Source: Papaver somniferum (Eukaryota > Streptophyta > Magnoliopsida > Ranunculales > Papaveraceae). From it: a DNA stretch of 64,000 nt. A program made the translations under genes and the position numbers. The number at the start of each line of letters is the position of its first letter. The stretch's first letter is position 1. Location of the stretch: assembly GCF_003573695.1 (NCBI RefSeq), contig NC_039359.1, positions 91,855,385 to 91,919,384 of the forward strand. Direction: 5' to 3'. Shown here piece by piece: positions 10,640 to 22,264 of the stretch. The notes below the pieces were generated by a model, which made no database searches, had not been told where the DNA came from, and saw only the letters and a program-made list of their open reading frames with translations.

Positions 10640-12480
10640 TCTGAGATGCAGATCTTAGCCGTCCAAGCTCGCCATCCAACACATGGTAACCTTTGGCCCA
10701 ACGCCAAAACCCTAGTTTTGGCCACGCCTAAACCGCACCAAGGCATTCCAACCATGCCACATGTGGCAATGACATGTCGTGCCATCCAACTTGCCGCGCC
10801 TAAACCATACCATGTCTTCCTTCCACTCACTGGTGCCAAAACGAAGGTGTGCGATAATCAACGTCCACCCTTCCATCTAATATGCAAATCTTAACCGTCC
10901 AAGGTCACCAACCAACGCATGGTAACCTTTGGCCCAACGCCAAAAGCCTAGTTTTGGCCACGCCTAAACCGCGCCAAGGCATGTCGTGCCAGCCACCTTG
11001 CCGCGCCTAAACCATACCATGTCGGTCTTCCCCTCACGGCTGCCAAAACGAAGGCACGCGACAATCAACGTCCACCCTTCCATCTTAGATGCAAATCTTA
11101 GTCGTCCAAGGCCACCAACCAACGCATGGTAACCTTTGGCACAGTGCCAAAACCCTAGTTTTGGCCACGCCTAAACCGCGCCAATGCCGACCATGCCACA
11201 TGTGCCAATGGCATGTCGTTCCAGCCACCTTGCCGCGCCTAAACCATACCATGCGGGCCTTCCCCTCACGGCTGCCAAAACGAAGGCGTGCGAAAATCAA
11301 TGGCCACCCTTCCATCTTAGATGCAAATCTTAACCGTCCAAGGTCACCAACCAACGCATGGTAACCTTTGGCCCAACGCCAAACCCTAATTTTGGCCACG
11401 CCAAGGCATGCCATGCCAACCACCTTGCAGCGCCATACCATGCCGGCCTTCCCTATGCGGCTACCAAAACGAAGGTGTGCGATGATCAACGGCTGCAAAT
11501 ATTATCCGTCCAATATCGCCAAACAACACATGGTAACCTTTGGCCCAACGCCAAAACCCTCGTTTGGACGCGCCTAAACCACGCCAAGGCATGCCGACCA
11601 TGCCACATGTGCCAATGGCATGCCGCGCCATCCACCTTGCCGCTCTAATCCATGCCATGCCGGCCTTCCCTTCACGGCTGCCAAAACGAAGGCGTGCGAC
11701 AATCAACGGCCACCCTTCCATCTTAGATGCCAGCCGTCCAAGGTCACCAACCAACGCACGATAACCTTTGGCCCAACGCCAAAACCCTAGTTTGGCCGCG
11801 CCAAAACCACGCCAATGCATGCCGACCATGCCACATGTGCCAATGGCATGCCGCGACATCCACCTTGCCGCGCCTAAGCCATGCCATGCAGGCCTTCCCT
11901 TCACGGCCTCCAAAACGAAAGCATGCGACAATCAACGGCCACCCTTCCATCTTAGATGCAAATCTCAGCCGTCCAAGGTCACCAACCAACGCATGGTAAC
12001 CTTTGGCCCAACACTAAAACCCTAGTTTGGCCACGCCTAAACTACGCCAAGGCATGCCGGCCATGACACATCTGCCAATGGCGTGCCAGCCACCTTGCCG
12101 CGCCATACCATGCCGATCTTCCTTATGCGGTTATCAAAACAAAGGATGGCGAAGATTAACGACCATCCTTCCATTTAAGATGCAAATCTTAGCCGTCCAA
12201 GGTCGCCAACCAACGCATGGTAACCTTTGTCCCAACGCTAAAACCTTTGTTTTGGCCACGCCCAAACCGCGCCAAGGCATGCCATCCATGCCACATGTGC
12301 CAATGGCATGCCAACCACCTTGCCGCGCCATACCATGCCGACCTTCCCTATGCGGCTACCAAAACAAAGGCTTGCGAAGATCAACGGTCACTTTTCCATC
12401 TAAGATGCAGATCTTAGTCGTCCAAGGTTACCAGCTAACGCATGGAAACCTTTGGCCCGACGCCAAGCCCTAGTTTGGTC
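10640..12480. repeat. U3 tandem array, about 230-base unit, with telo-box-like motif, B1 5' LTR
   Basis: The phrase GTAACCTTTGG recurs at about 10686, 10921, 11129, 11361, 11533, 11761, 11996, 12219 and 12445, giving nine units of mostly 208-235 bases, one shorter. Most units carry AAACCCTAGTTTTGG, which contains the telo-box core AAACCCTA and forms an imperfect inverted repeat with the preceding GGCCCAAC/GGCC. Apparent ORFs here are repeat artefacts. Confidence 0.88.
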
Positions 12481-12972
12481 GCGCTCAAATAAAGCCAAAA
12501 CCCTAACTTTTGGCCGCGCCTAAACTAATACATATTAAAGACGTACCGTCCATGCTTTCATGCCTCTGGATACCAAACGAAGAGTTGAAATAATCAACGG
12601 CTACCCTTCCTCTCAAGATGCAAAATCTCGACCGTCGAAGGTCACCACCGAGCCGGCAAGTCCCCCAAGCTCAACTTGTAGAACAACAACATGATACATC
12701 TTTTCCTCGAAAACACTCGAGATATCAACACATGTCGCAAACTAGGGGATGCTCATTGGGTATTGGTTTGGCGGTTTACAGCGTGCGACATACACTACGC
12801 CCGTTATAATATAGTGTCAAAAGGATGAGGCGGTTAGTAAATACAGGGAGTAATGATGAAATGCTTTCTTTTATGGAACATCAATTCCAGGCGTTACTGG
12901 TTACCACCTCCTCCCATTTAATCATCCGTTTTCCATTTCTTACAAGACCAGAGTACGTTTCACTTCGAATTG

Positions 12973-12980
12973 TATAAATA
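12973..12980 (+). promoter_or_regulatory. TATA box of B1 5' LTR
   Basis: TATAAATA, conserved at 20716-20723 in the 3' LTR and 54927-54934 in B2. It lies about 370 bases before the LTR end. Confidence 0.7.
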
Positions 12981-13352
12981 GGTCTTACCTATTTCCACCG
13001 AAAAACAAGTTCAGGTCAGGATGATACAACACTCAGAAAATATTTGCTAGCTTTCCATCTGTTAGCTTCCCACTTTCTGATACAAGTCGTGAAACAACTA
13101 CTCTTCCAGAATCAACTATTCTGGTCTCAACACTCTCTTCGCTTCCCTCCCCAAAACCAACCCTTCTCCTTCACTTTGTGACCGAATCAAGTCTTGAACG
13201 GCCATTTCTTGGTTTAGGCCGGATTTGTACAGATTAATCTCTCGAATCTAAAGTACTCCCTTGCAGTACATTGTTTAGGGTTTAAACTCGTGTCTCACCC
13301 ACACACCCGAAATTACCAAAATCAACAGAAATCGTTTTCACCCTCTAACAAT

Positions 13353-13368
13353 TGGCGACCACAGTGGG
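13353..13368 (+). other. Primer-binding site of B1
   Basis: TGGCGACCACAGTGGG begins two bases after the LTR end. B2 has the same site with one change (TGTCGACC, 55307-55322). The tRNA is not assigned. Confidence 0.75.
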
Positions 13369-13388
13369 AGGTTGATCATTCGGTTACA

Positions 13389-13640
13389 ATGTCAACTTTC
13401 AATCCTCGATCTCATATTTCGACCCAGACATCAGGATGGTGGAATCCAAACGACCCTCCCAATGATCGACGACTCAGTTACCAAACAACACGGTTACCAG
13501 TCATGACACGACAAGGGATGACTGGGGACTTTCCACAGTCACGGCGGTGCTTCCCACAAAACTCGGTCTTATACCCTGGAGATTTCTTTTCATCAGGAGA
13601 TCCGAAAAACCGAGTAAGTCTTGCTAGACAAAATACATAG
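13389..13640 (+). CDS. Short leader ORF of B1 (84 codons), possible gag remnant
   Basis: First ATG after the PBS (MSTFNPRSHISTQTSGWW), ending at a stop in 13638-13640. It is Arg/Pro/Ser/Thr-rich with no recognised domain. The B2 equivalent has an early TAG, so there is little sign of selection. It may be the N-terminal stub of an ancestral gag or simply open by chance. An open frame also runs upstream through the LTR end, which is unlikely to be coding. Confidence 0.3.
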   Translation: MSTFNPRSHISTQTSGWWNPNDPPNDRRLSYQTTRLPVMTRQGMTGDFPQSRRCFPQNSVLYPGDFFSSGDPKNRVSLARQNT

Positions 13641-14364
13641 TATACTACTTCAAATCTTCACACGGGAGATAAAAAACCGATAGCCATATTTTTCCCGTAT
13701 TTCATGCTTTCTACTATCGCACAACATTCACAATTCCATGACTTCCTTGGGGTACTCATGCCACTTATATTCATAACCAAAAACATCAATATTCTAAAAC
13801 AGTTCATTCCAAATAATAATCCAAAACCCTCAGGGGTAATACTTGTCTATCAACCCAAAAATCCAGAAAATCAAAACCATAAACCAAGCGCTTTGTTTGC
13901 CTTTCAAAAAAAAAAACAGTCACCTACCCGTACGTGCCTACTTTGCATAATAATGATTACCCGTCACCATTCATGAGGTAGCCGACGTTACTACGGTGAT
14001 ATTCGAAGAGGAATTATTTATGACGAAGTATTTCTACAAGTTTATGAAAGGCATACCCATGGCTAGGTTTTACACCAGTTCAGAAAAACAATATTTCTAC
14101 ATATTTATGGAAGGCATACCTATGGATAGGGTTTGCACCAACACAAGAAAACAAATTGAAAGAGAAACGCTGGAGTACATAGATGGAATATGCTTTCCCA
14201 CTTTATTGCTACCGCGCTACCGCTAACACCAGGACGTGAGAACAAAGATACGAGATAAAAAGGAGAGCCAACCCCTTTCATACGCATAACACATTTGGAA
14301 TTTGAATAAGGAAATTATTTCCTATTTGAGATACGTATGGAAAGAGGCAACTGGGCCCGCAAGA

Positions 14365-14507
14365 ACAAGTCCGCGCCATGCCAATCCAGCGCCGTGCCAA
14401 GCCAACAGTCCGCGCCATGCCCGATTGACAGTCCGCGCCATACCAAATCCAAGCTAGTGTCCATGCCAAGCCAGCATCCACGCCAAGCAAGCGCCCATTC
14501 CAAGACG
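14365..14507. repeat. Short GC-rich repeats (CCAAGCCAGC/GTCCGCGCCAT) in B1 interior
   Basis: Irregular repeats of GTCCGCGCCAT and CCATGCCAAGCCAGC, with counterpart at 56320-56465 in B2. Confidence 0.65.
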
Positions 14508-14800
14508 ATCCAGCGCTAACAACTTGCATCTTTCTAGCGCCAGCAGCTTGCATCCTTCCAGCGCTAACAGCTTGCATCTTTCCAGCGCCAGAAGCTTGCA
14601 TCATTTACAGAAGCAGCAACTTGCATCTTTACAGCACCAGCGGCTTGCATCCTTCCAGCGCTAACAGCTTGCATCTTTACAACATCTTGCATATTTCCAG
14701 CGCCAGCAGCTTGCATCCTTTCCAGCGTTAACAACTTGCATCTTTACAGCAGCTTGCATCTTCCCTGCGCCAGCAGCTTGCATCCTTCCAGCGTTGCTCT
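14508..14800. repeat. Tandem array, about 28-30 base unit (AGCTTGCATC), B1 interior
   Basis: About ten copies of a unit like CCAGCGCTAACAGCTTGCATC with alternating CAGCGCCAGCAG and CAGCGCTAACAG variants. B2 has fewer copies (56466-56630). Confidence 0.8.
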
Positions 14801-15185
14801 TGAACTCCCAGTAGAAGGGAATCAGTAATATAATTTCATTACACGAAAAGATCAGGAACGACTTCTCCAAAATCGAAGCAAAGAAAAATCAGCAACCTCC
14901 CTAAGTTCACAAAGACTCTTTTCCCTGTCAGGAGATGCATGATTTCTGGGGACTTCGCTCGCAAAATCGTGCAGTCTATGATGAAACATTTATGTGAGAT
15001 TCTATATTTCCCCAAGGCGCAACGTCAAGGCATATTTGCATCCCTTAACCGCACTGCATCAGGGAAGCAGCTGTTTCCAACCAGAGAAGTCGTTCCCAAA
15101 CCCCAACCTCTCCTGGAAAGCACGATTGCTAGATGAAACTGAGGACTCCTAACCATTGTTCGCTTGAAGGGTGTCCAATTTGACA

Positions 15186-15320
15186 GCACACTGATTAACG
15201 CAGCCGCTCCGCTTCAACATCCCCCAGCAGCGACTCCGCTTCAACGATCACTCCGATAGTCGCTCCGCTTCAACGCTCGCTCCAGCAGCCGCTCCGTTTC
15301 TGCGTTCTCTCCATAAGCTT
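15186..15320. repeat. Tandem array, about 33-base unit (CGCTCCGCTTCAACG), B1 interior
   Basis: Four degenerate copies of CCGCTCCGCTTCAACG with CTCCAGCAG spacers. Counterpart in B2 at 57040-57150. Confidence 0.7.
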
Positions 15321-17296
15321 CTCCAGAATACGAAGACGAGGCTTCAACGTTCGGATTCTTAAGTTTCAACATCTTCTCCAAGAGCCGAAGCTACTTCAAC
15401 GACGCTTCTTCCCGGCTGTACCACCACGCTCCCCATGTCAAGGATCATGATCACAGCCAACCAATCTTCGTACTCATGGACAGTTTTCTCGCTTATGCAT
15501 CCACCCAATCCTTTTACTTCCACGGATTCCCGCACAACTCCAGACAATCCTTTTACTTCCATGGATGCCTATACAATTCCAGCCAACCTACTTTGTTACC
15601 ACGACAATGTAGTCTCTTATGATTACATCTTCTACCAAGAATTGTTACCACTCATTTGTTGGTACCATCCAGAGCTTCACCACAACAGCAATCACTACAA
15701 AGATGGAAACATGTAAACCATACTTGAGGACTGAGGATATACACGGAATCCCTTCACTGTCAAAGCTCAGAATACACAGTCAACCAAAAGGCCATAGCCG
15801 CAACAAGGTCATATACTCTTCAAGGGTGCAACGCAAGAATATCATCACCTCTCTGTCTAGAAGACGCTTTCAACACTTTACGAGGCCGCGGAGGATCCCA
15901 AGCCTGCTCAGAGGAAAACAACTTTAGAAACTGAAGAAAAATGCGACTGGGGACTTCTCTTCACAGTCCATCGACGACCATCAAAGACTCATGAGATAAC
16001 TCTAGAGACGCGGCTGAAACATTTTCTTGAAGAAAAAGAGGGAGCCATGATAAACAACATAACTCTCTCATTCCTACATCTTCGCTATCCAGAATATTTC
16101 GTCCATGCGATATCCTGAGCATCCCAGCGTCACATCCAGAATTGTACGATAAGATTGTATCAAATCACGTGGACGTGGATTCAAGGCGATGCAATGAAAA
16201 TAGGATACACATGGGGAATACCAGCATTAGACGCTTTCACTCCCCTCAACCAGGTTATTTCTGATTTCAATATCATCACTGTCGATATTTCACGAGCCGC
16301 AAGAATTTCTCAACATGAAGCCGTACATGTACACCGAAGACTTCAAGAGCATGCCACAAAGATACATTCACATATTCATCCATACCATCGGATCAGACCG
16401 AAGTATAACTGGGGACTTCTTACCACATCTCATTCCATACGATAGTCCAAGATTCAGAAGATGGTTCGAAGGATGTCTCTTGGAACAAAGTCCTGGAAGA
16501 CTTGATAGAAGACATCGGCAACGGAACGTCTCCCTATTTCATCCGGGGGAGACAGAATTTCTCGACCACACAAGCATTCACAGCACATCATCATCACGAT
16601 CAGAAGGTCCGGGCACTGAACAACCCAAAGCCGAGGATGGACCGACACCGCAACCACAATCTCCAAGATTAACCCTGACATGATCGTTGCCGAGCATATA
16701 TTCCATCCATCCGTCCCAAGAATGCAATGGGGTTTGGTAAATTTTGGAATCCACTGGAGAGACACTGCAGACGAAAGCGCGGATACAAACGAGCAACAGA
16801 AAACAGAAGAAGGTCAATACCTCTTTTCATACAGACGAAGTTTCTAGAGTTTCGTACAAAATAAAGTTCCCTTCTTGCTCCATGAACGGGAACAGATGAC
16901 TCGGCGCGACTATGCTACCCCGGGCCCACAACATCCCTCCTGAATTCTTCCTAAGTTTCACTGTCGTGCCGTTTTCACCTCCTAAACGAGCTCAATACCT
17001 AAATATTCCCGCTTTAGGAGATATGAAATTCTTTTCCGGTCAGATGGATGGGCGGACCGTCAAAATCCGAGTTCGTACGAGAATTCTACAACGATTTTAG
17101 TAAGGAGCACTAATTAGGGTTTCGACATCCCAAACCTTGATTTCGAAAAAGTTGTCAGGCGCCATCACTACCATTTGATAAACGAAGTTCCAGCGTCATC
17201 ACCATCGTTTGGTATCCGAAGTTCTGAAACCAATTTACACCATTCTGCGGACTGAAGACAGTTTCCACCATTCCGCTGACCGAAGCCAGTTTTCCT

Positions 17297-17460
17297 CCAT
17301 TCCAAGCCGACCAACGCCTGCGACTCCCATTCCAAGCCGACCAACGCATGCAGCTCCCATTCCAAGCCGACCAACGCCTGCGGCTCCCATTCCAAGCCGA
17401 CCAACGCCTGCGGCTTCCATTCCAAACCGACCAATACCTGCGGCTCCCATTCCAAGCCTA
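17297..17460. repeat. 30-base tandem array near B1 3' end
   Basis: Five and a half copies of a 30-base unit beginning CCATTCCAAGCCGACCAACG. Because 30 is a multiple of three, it reads as a ten-residue repeat on both strands (IPSRPTPAAP on plus), which explains the apparent ORFs. It is absent from B2, whose interior is deleted before this point. Confidence 0.9.
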
Positions 17461-17919
17461 CAATCTACATCTCACCACTTCACGATCTAGCCAGCAACAC
17501 CACAAGTAGAATCTATGCAAGGCCACCAACACGAGAATCACGAACTCTCCTTACCTCTCGAAAAAGGTTAGTCGGGTCTTCTTGACCATCTTTTCACGAC
17601 TTGTCATTTCGATTTTGTCCTCGCCTGTCACCATCTTATGCTTACCTCGCAACAATGCTCCTGTTCCGACCTAAGCATGGGACTTAATGTTGATGGTGGT
17701 TTTTAGCTTAGAGTTAAAATCGTAAAAACCTTACATCTGACATGATGTCACTAGAACCACTAGCGCCTTTATTGAATCATTCAACACGCCTACGTAAGAA
17801 TTACCAGGGTACCTTTTTTTTTTACATATATATGTGTCATGTTCCACGGTAGAACCCATAGTATTGACCGACATCACCTTCGTACACCAAACCTTAAATT
17901 CTTACACCATCATGCCAAT

Positions 17920-18290
17920 GGAAAACTATGCCAGCCACGTATCCGTGCCAAGGCATGCCAACCATGCCAGCCGCACCACCGTGCCAATGGAAAACCATGC
18001 CACCCACGTCTCCGCGCCAAGGCATGCCAACCATGCCTGCCGCATGTGCCAATGCCGTGCCGTGCCAGACACATCTCCGCGCCAAGGCGTGCCAACCATG
18101 CCAACCACACCACCGTGCCAATGGCAAACCATGCCAGCCATGTCTCCGCGCCAAAGCGTGCCAACAATGCCTGCGCGCCACCGTGCTAATGGAAAGCCGT
18201 GCCAGCCACATCTCCGTGCCAAGGCATGTCAACCATGCCAGCCGCGCCACCGTGCCAATGGTAAACCATGCTAGCCACGATTCCATGCCA
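17920..18290. repeat. GC-rich minisatellite, about 69-base unit, B1 3' LTR
   Basis: Counterpart of 10250-10590, with slightly more copies, built of the same CCATGCCAGCC and CTCCGCGCCAAGGC blocks. Confidence 0.85.
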
Positions 18291-18389
18291 AAGCCATGCC
18301 GACCCCGCTACATACCGCTGGCTGCCAAAACGAAGGGTTGCAACAATCAACAACCACCCTTCCATATGAGATGCATACCTTAGTCATCC

Positions 18390-20215
18390 AAGGTCTCCAG
18401 CCAACGCATGGTAACCTTTGTCCCAACGCCAAATCCCTAGTTTTGTCCATGCCTAAACCGCTCCAAAGCATGCCAACCATGCTACATGTGACAATGGCAT
18501 GCCGTGCCAGCCACCTTGCCGCGCCTAAAACATACCATGTCGGCCTTCCTCTCACGGCTGCCAAAACGAAGGCGTGCGACAATCAACGACCACCCTTCCA
18601 TCTTAGATGCAAATCTTAACCATCCAAGGTCACCAACCAACGCATGGTAACCTTTGGCCCAACGCCAAAACCGCGCAAAGGCATGCCGATTATGCCACAT
18701 GTGCCAATGGAATGCCGTACCAGCCACCTTGCCGCGCCTAAACCATACCATGCCGGCCTTCCCCTCACAACTGCAAAAACGAAGGCGTGCGACAATCAAC
18801 GACCATTCTTCTATCTTAGATGCAAATCTTATCCGTCCAAGGTCACTAACCAACGCATGGTAACCTTTGGCCTAACTCTAAAACCCTAGTTTTGGCCATG
18901 CCTAAACCGCGCCAAGGCATTCCGACATGCCACATTTGCCAATGGCATGCCGTGCCATCCACCTTGCCGCGCCTAAACCATACCATGCGGGCCTTCCCCT
19001 CACGGCTGCCAAAACGAAGGCGTGCGACAATCAATGGCCACCCTTCCATCTTAGATGCAAATCTTAACCGTCCAAGGTCACCAACCAACGCATGGTAACC
19101 TTTGGCCCAACTCCAAACCCTAGTTTTGGCCATGCCAAACCGCGCCAATGGCATGCAAACCACCTTGCCGTGCCATACCATGTCGGCCTTCCCTATGTGG
19201 CTACCAAAACAAAGTCGTGCGATGATCAACGGCCACCCTTCCATCTTAGATGCAAATCTTAGCCGTCCAAGGTCTCCAAACAACGCATGGTAACCTTTGG
19301 CCCAACGCCAAAACCCTAGTTTGGCCGCGCCTAAACCACATCAAGGCATGCCGACCATGCCACATGTGCCAATAGCATGCCGCACCATCCACATTTACGC
19401 GCTTAAGCCATGCCATGCCGTCCTTCCCTTCACGGCTTCCAAAACGAAGGCGTGCAACAATCAACGACCACCCTTCCATCTTAGATGCAAATCTCAGCCG
19501 TCCAAGGTCACCAACCAACACATGGTAACCTTTGGCCCAACGCCTAAACCACGCCAAGGAATGCCGACCATGACACATATGTCAATGGCATGCCGCGCCA
19601 TCCACCTTGTCGTGTCTAAGCCATGCCATGCCAGCCTTCCCTTCACGGCTGCCAAAACGAAGGCGTGCAAAAATCAACGGCCACCCTTCCATCTTAGATG
19701 CAAATCTCAGCCGTCCAAGGTCACCAACCAACACATGGTAACCTTTGGCCCAATGCCAAAACCCTAGTTTTGGTTACTCCCAAACCGCGCTAAGGCATGC
19801 CGGCCATGCCACATGTGCCAATGGCATGCCAACCACCTTGCTGCGCTATACCATGTCGGCCTTCCCTATGCGGTTACCAAAACAAAGGCTGGCAACGATT
19901 AATGGCCATCCTTCCATCTAAGATGCAAATCTTATTCGTCCAAGGTCTCCAACCAACGTATGGTAACCTCTGGCCCAACGCCAAAACCTTTGTTTTGGCC
20001 ACGCCCAAACCGCGCCAAGGCATGCCAGCCATGACACATGTGCCAATGGCATGCCAACCACCTTGCCGCGCCATACCATGCCGGCCTTCCCTATGCGGCA
20101 ACCAAAACAAAGGCTTGCGAAGATCAACGGCCACTTTTTCATCTAAGATGCAGATCTTAGCAGTTCAAGGTTACCAGCTAAAGCATGGCAACCTTTGGCC
20201 CGACGCCAAGCCCTA
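18390..20215. repeat. U3 tandem array, about 230-base unit, B1 3' LTR
   Basis: GTAACCT(T/C)TGG landmarks at about 18409, 18647, 18857, 19095, 19287, 19525, 19737 and 19961, with a variant near 20187, so nine units as in the 5' LTR. AAACCCTAG recurs in most units; a few have lost it. Confidence 0.87.
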
Positions 20216-22264
20216 GTTTGGTCTCGCCCAAACAAAGCCAAAACCCTAACTTTTGGTTGCGCCTAAACTAGGCCATATTAAAGCCGTACCGGCCATGATT
20301 TTATGCCACTGGCTACCAAACGAAGGGTTCCATTAATCAACGGCTACCCTTCCTCTCAAGATGCAAAATCTCGCCCGTCGAAGGTCTCCACCGAGCCGGC
20401 AAGTCTCCCAAGCTCAACTTGCCGAACAACAACATGCTACATGTTTTCCACGAAAACACTCGAGACATCAACATATTTCACAAACTGGGGGATGCTCATT
20501 GGGTATTGGTTTGGCGGTTTACAGCGTTCGTTGTACACTGCGCCAGTTATAAGACAGTGTCATAAGGATGACGCGATTATTAAATACAGGGAGTAATGAT
20601 GAAATGCTTTCTTTTATGGAACATCAATTCCAGGCGTTACCGGTTACCACCTCCTCCCATTTACTCATCCGTTTTCCATTTCTTACGAGACCAGAGTATG
20701 TTTCACTTCGACTTGTATAAATAGGTCTTACCTATTTCCACCGAACAACAAGTTCATGTCAGGAGGATACAACACTCATAAATATTTTCTATCTTTCCAT
20801 CTATTAGCTTCCCACTTTCTTAAACAAGTCGTGAAACAACTACTCTTCCAGAATTAACTATTCTAGTCTCAACACTCTCTTCGCTTCCCTCCCCAAAACC
20901 AACCCTTCTCCTTCACTTTGTGACCGAATCAAGTCTGGAACGACCATTTCTTGGTTTATGCTGGATTTGTACAGATTGATCTCTCTAATCTAAAGTAATC
21001 CCTTGCAGTACATTGTTTAGGGTTTAAACTCGTTTCTCACCCACACACCCGAAATTACCAAAATCAGCAGAAATCGTTTTCACCCTCAAACACCAAGGTA
21101 ACTTAATTGCAAACCCTGATTTGAAATACTATATAAAGAAGACATCTAGTATTGTGCAGAACTAATCCCCACACCTTACGTGTGATACTAGTTTGCGTGC
21201 TAGAGTCGTTTCTCCTTTAACCTTTGGTTTTCTTCTTCTAAAACCAGGTTAACGACTTAAATACTTCATTGGGATTGTGAAGCCAGACCGATACTACTTT
21301 TATCGTAGTTGTGTGATCTCATCTTGCATTTTCTATCGTACGAGTACAATCAGATTAATTGGATTGAGATTGATATCTCCGATAGGCAAGATATAAAAAG
21401 TAGTCACAAACATCTTCTTCTCATTGTTTGTGATTCTGCAATATCTTGTTTCGCTACCATACAATTAAGATTGTTGTGAGGTAATTGATAACTCTAAGCT
21501 GTTCTTTGGGAATATAAGACCGGATTATCAATTGGTTCCTGTTCACCTTGATTATTATCAAAAGAAGGAACAAAACCTTTAGGGTTTATCTGTGGAAGAC
21601 AGACTGATCCTTTAATAGACTTATCTGTGTGAGACATATTTTTTTATTGTCAAAGCCTGCGATTTTGGGTCGTAGCAACTCTTAGTTGTAGGTGAGATCA
21701 GCTAAGGTAATCAAGTGTGCAGTATCTTGCTGGGATCAGAGGCGTAGGGAGTAAAAATGTACCTTGGATCGGTGGGAGACTGATTGGGGTTCAACTACAG
21801 TCCAATGCGAAGTTAGATTGAAGTAGGCTAGTGTCTGTAGCGGCTTAATACAGTGTGTGTTCAATCTGGACTAGGTTCCGGGGTTTTTCCGCATTTGCGG
21901 TTTCCTCATTAACAAAATTTCTGGTGTTTGTGTTATTTCAATTTCCACATTATATATATTTATAATTGAAATAATACAGGTTGTGCGTTTAGATCATCAA
22001 TTAGAGTAATCAAACCTTTGGTTGTTGATTGTCATTGATTGATCCTTGGATATTGGTCTTTGGTACCATCCAAGTTATTCTTTGTATTTGATTAGAACTC
22101 GCAGTTCTTGCTTGAGTAAATCAAATCAAGAAGAGAGATATAAACTCGTTGATATACTTTTAATTGATTGAGTCTTGTTGATTCTCTTAAAAGTTTATTC
22201 GAGTTTGTCCATACAGATTGCTAAGAGAAATATTGGGTGGTGTTGTTAGACCCCCGCTTTTTCA

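Larger units (their letters stand above)
10022..13350 (+). repeat. 5' LTR of B1 (3.3 kb)
   Basis: Most of U3 is tandem repeats: about 69-base units at 10250-10590, then about 230-base units at 10640-12480. A TATA box lies at 12973 and the LTR ends CTCTAACA at 13350, so U3 is about 2.95 kb and R-U5 about 0.37 kb. Confidence 0.92.
13641..17687 (+). other. B1 internal region without recognisable genes
   Basis: No long ORF with domain similarity. It holds four GC-rich tandem arrays and repeated CTGGGGACTT phrases at 13522, 14946, 15947 and 16409. A purine-rich run CATGGGACTTAA lies directly before the 3' LTR at 17688 and would serve as PPT. Confidence 0.7.
10022..21092 (+). mobile_element. Element B1: 11-kb non-autonomous LTR retrotransposon (LARD-like)
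   Basis: Two long LTRs (10022-13350 and 17688-21092, 3.3-3.4 kb each, TGTTGATG to AACA ends) flank a 4.3-kb internal region. A PBS-like TGGCGACCACAGTGGG follows the left LTR after two bases, and a CCAAG duplication bounds the element. The interior has only a short leader ORF and four GC-rich tandem arrays. No gag zinc knuckle, protease, reverse transcriptase or integrase is visible. The PBS is not the tRNA-Met type, so it is probably Ty3/gypsy-derived, but I cannot place the lineage. Orientation comes from PBS and TATA placement. Confidence 0.93.
17688..21092 (+). repeat. 3' LTR of B1 (3.4 kb)
   Basis: Same layout as the 5' LTR: about 69-base units at 17920-18290, about 230-base units at 18390-20215, TATA at 20716, end CTCAAACA at 21092 followed by CCAAG. 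Confidence 0.93.
8737..22264 (+). mobile_element. Solo LTR of family A (plus subfamily), split by element B1
   Basis: Bases 8737-10021 and 21098-22264 join into one 2452-base LTR (TGTTAGAGCA to CTTTTTCA) with CAATA on both sides and no PBS, internal region or second LTR. This is the standard result of recombination between the two LTRs of an earlier full element. It lies in antisense inside the A array, and element B1 landed in it at its CCAAG site. It is closest to the LTRs at 47970 and 59676. Confidence 0.93.

Noticed and set aside
10206..10894. Overlapping ORFs of 130-190 codons as genes (and similar at 11461-11931, 17834-18383, 52065-52934, 53298-53900)
   Set aside because: All lie in LTR minisatellites, occur on both strands in several frames, have repeat composition and no domain.
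10640..12480. CRISPR-like array
   Set aside because: Units are about 230 bases and similar throughout, with no short repeat/unique spacer pattern, in plant retroelement context.
13290..13388. B1 leader ORF starting inside the LTR
   Set aside because: The extra N-terminal codons cover LTR end and PBS, so the ATG at 13389 is more plausible.
17168..17455. Repetitive Gly/Leu/Glu protein on the minus strand
   Set aside because: Purely the 30-base tandem repeat read in another frame; there is no start or domain.
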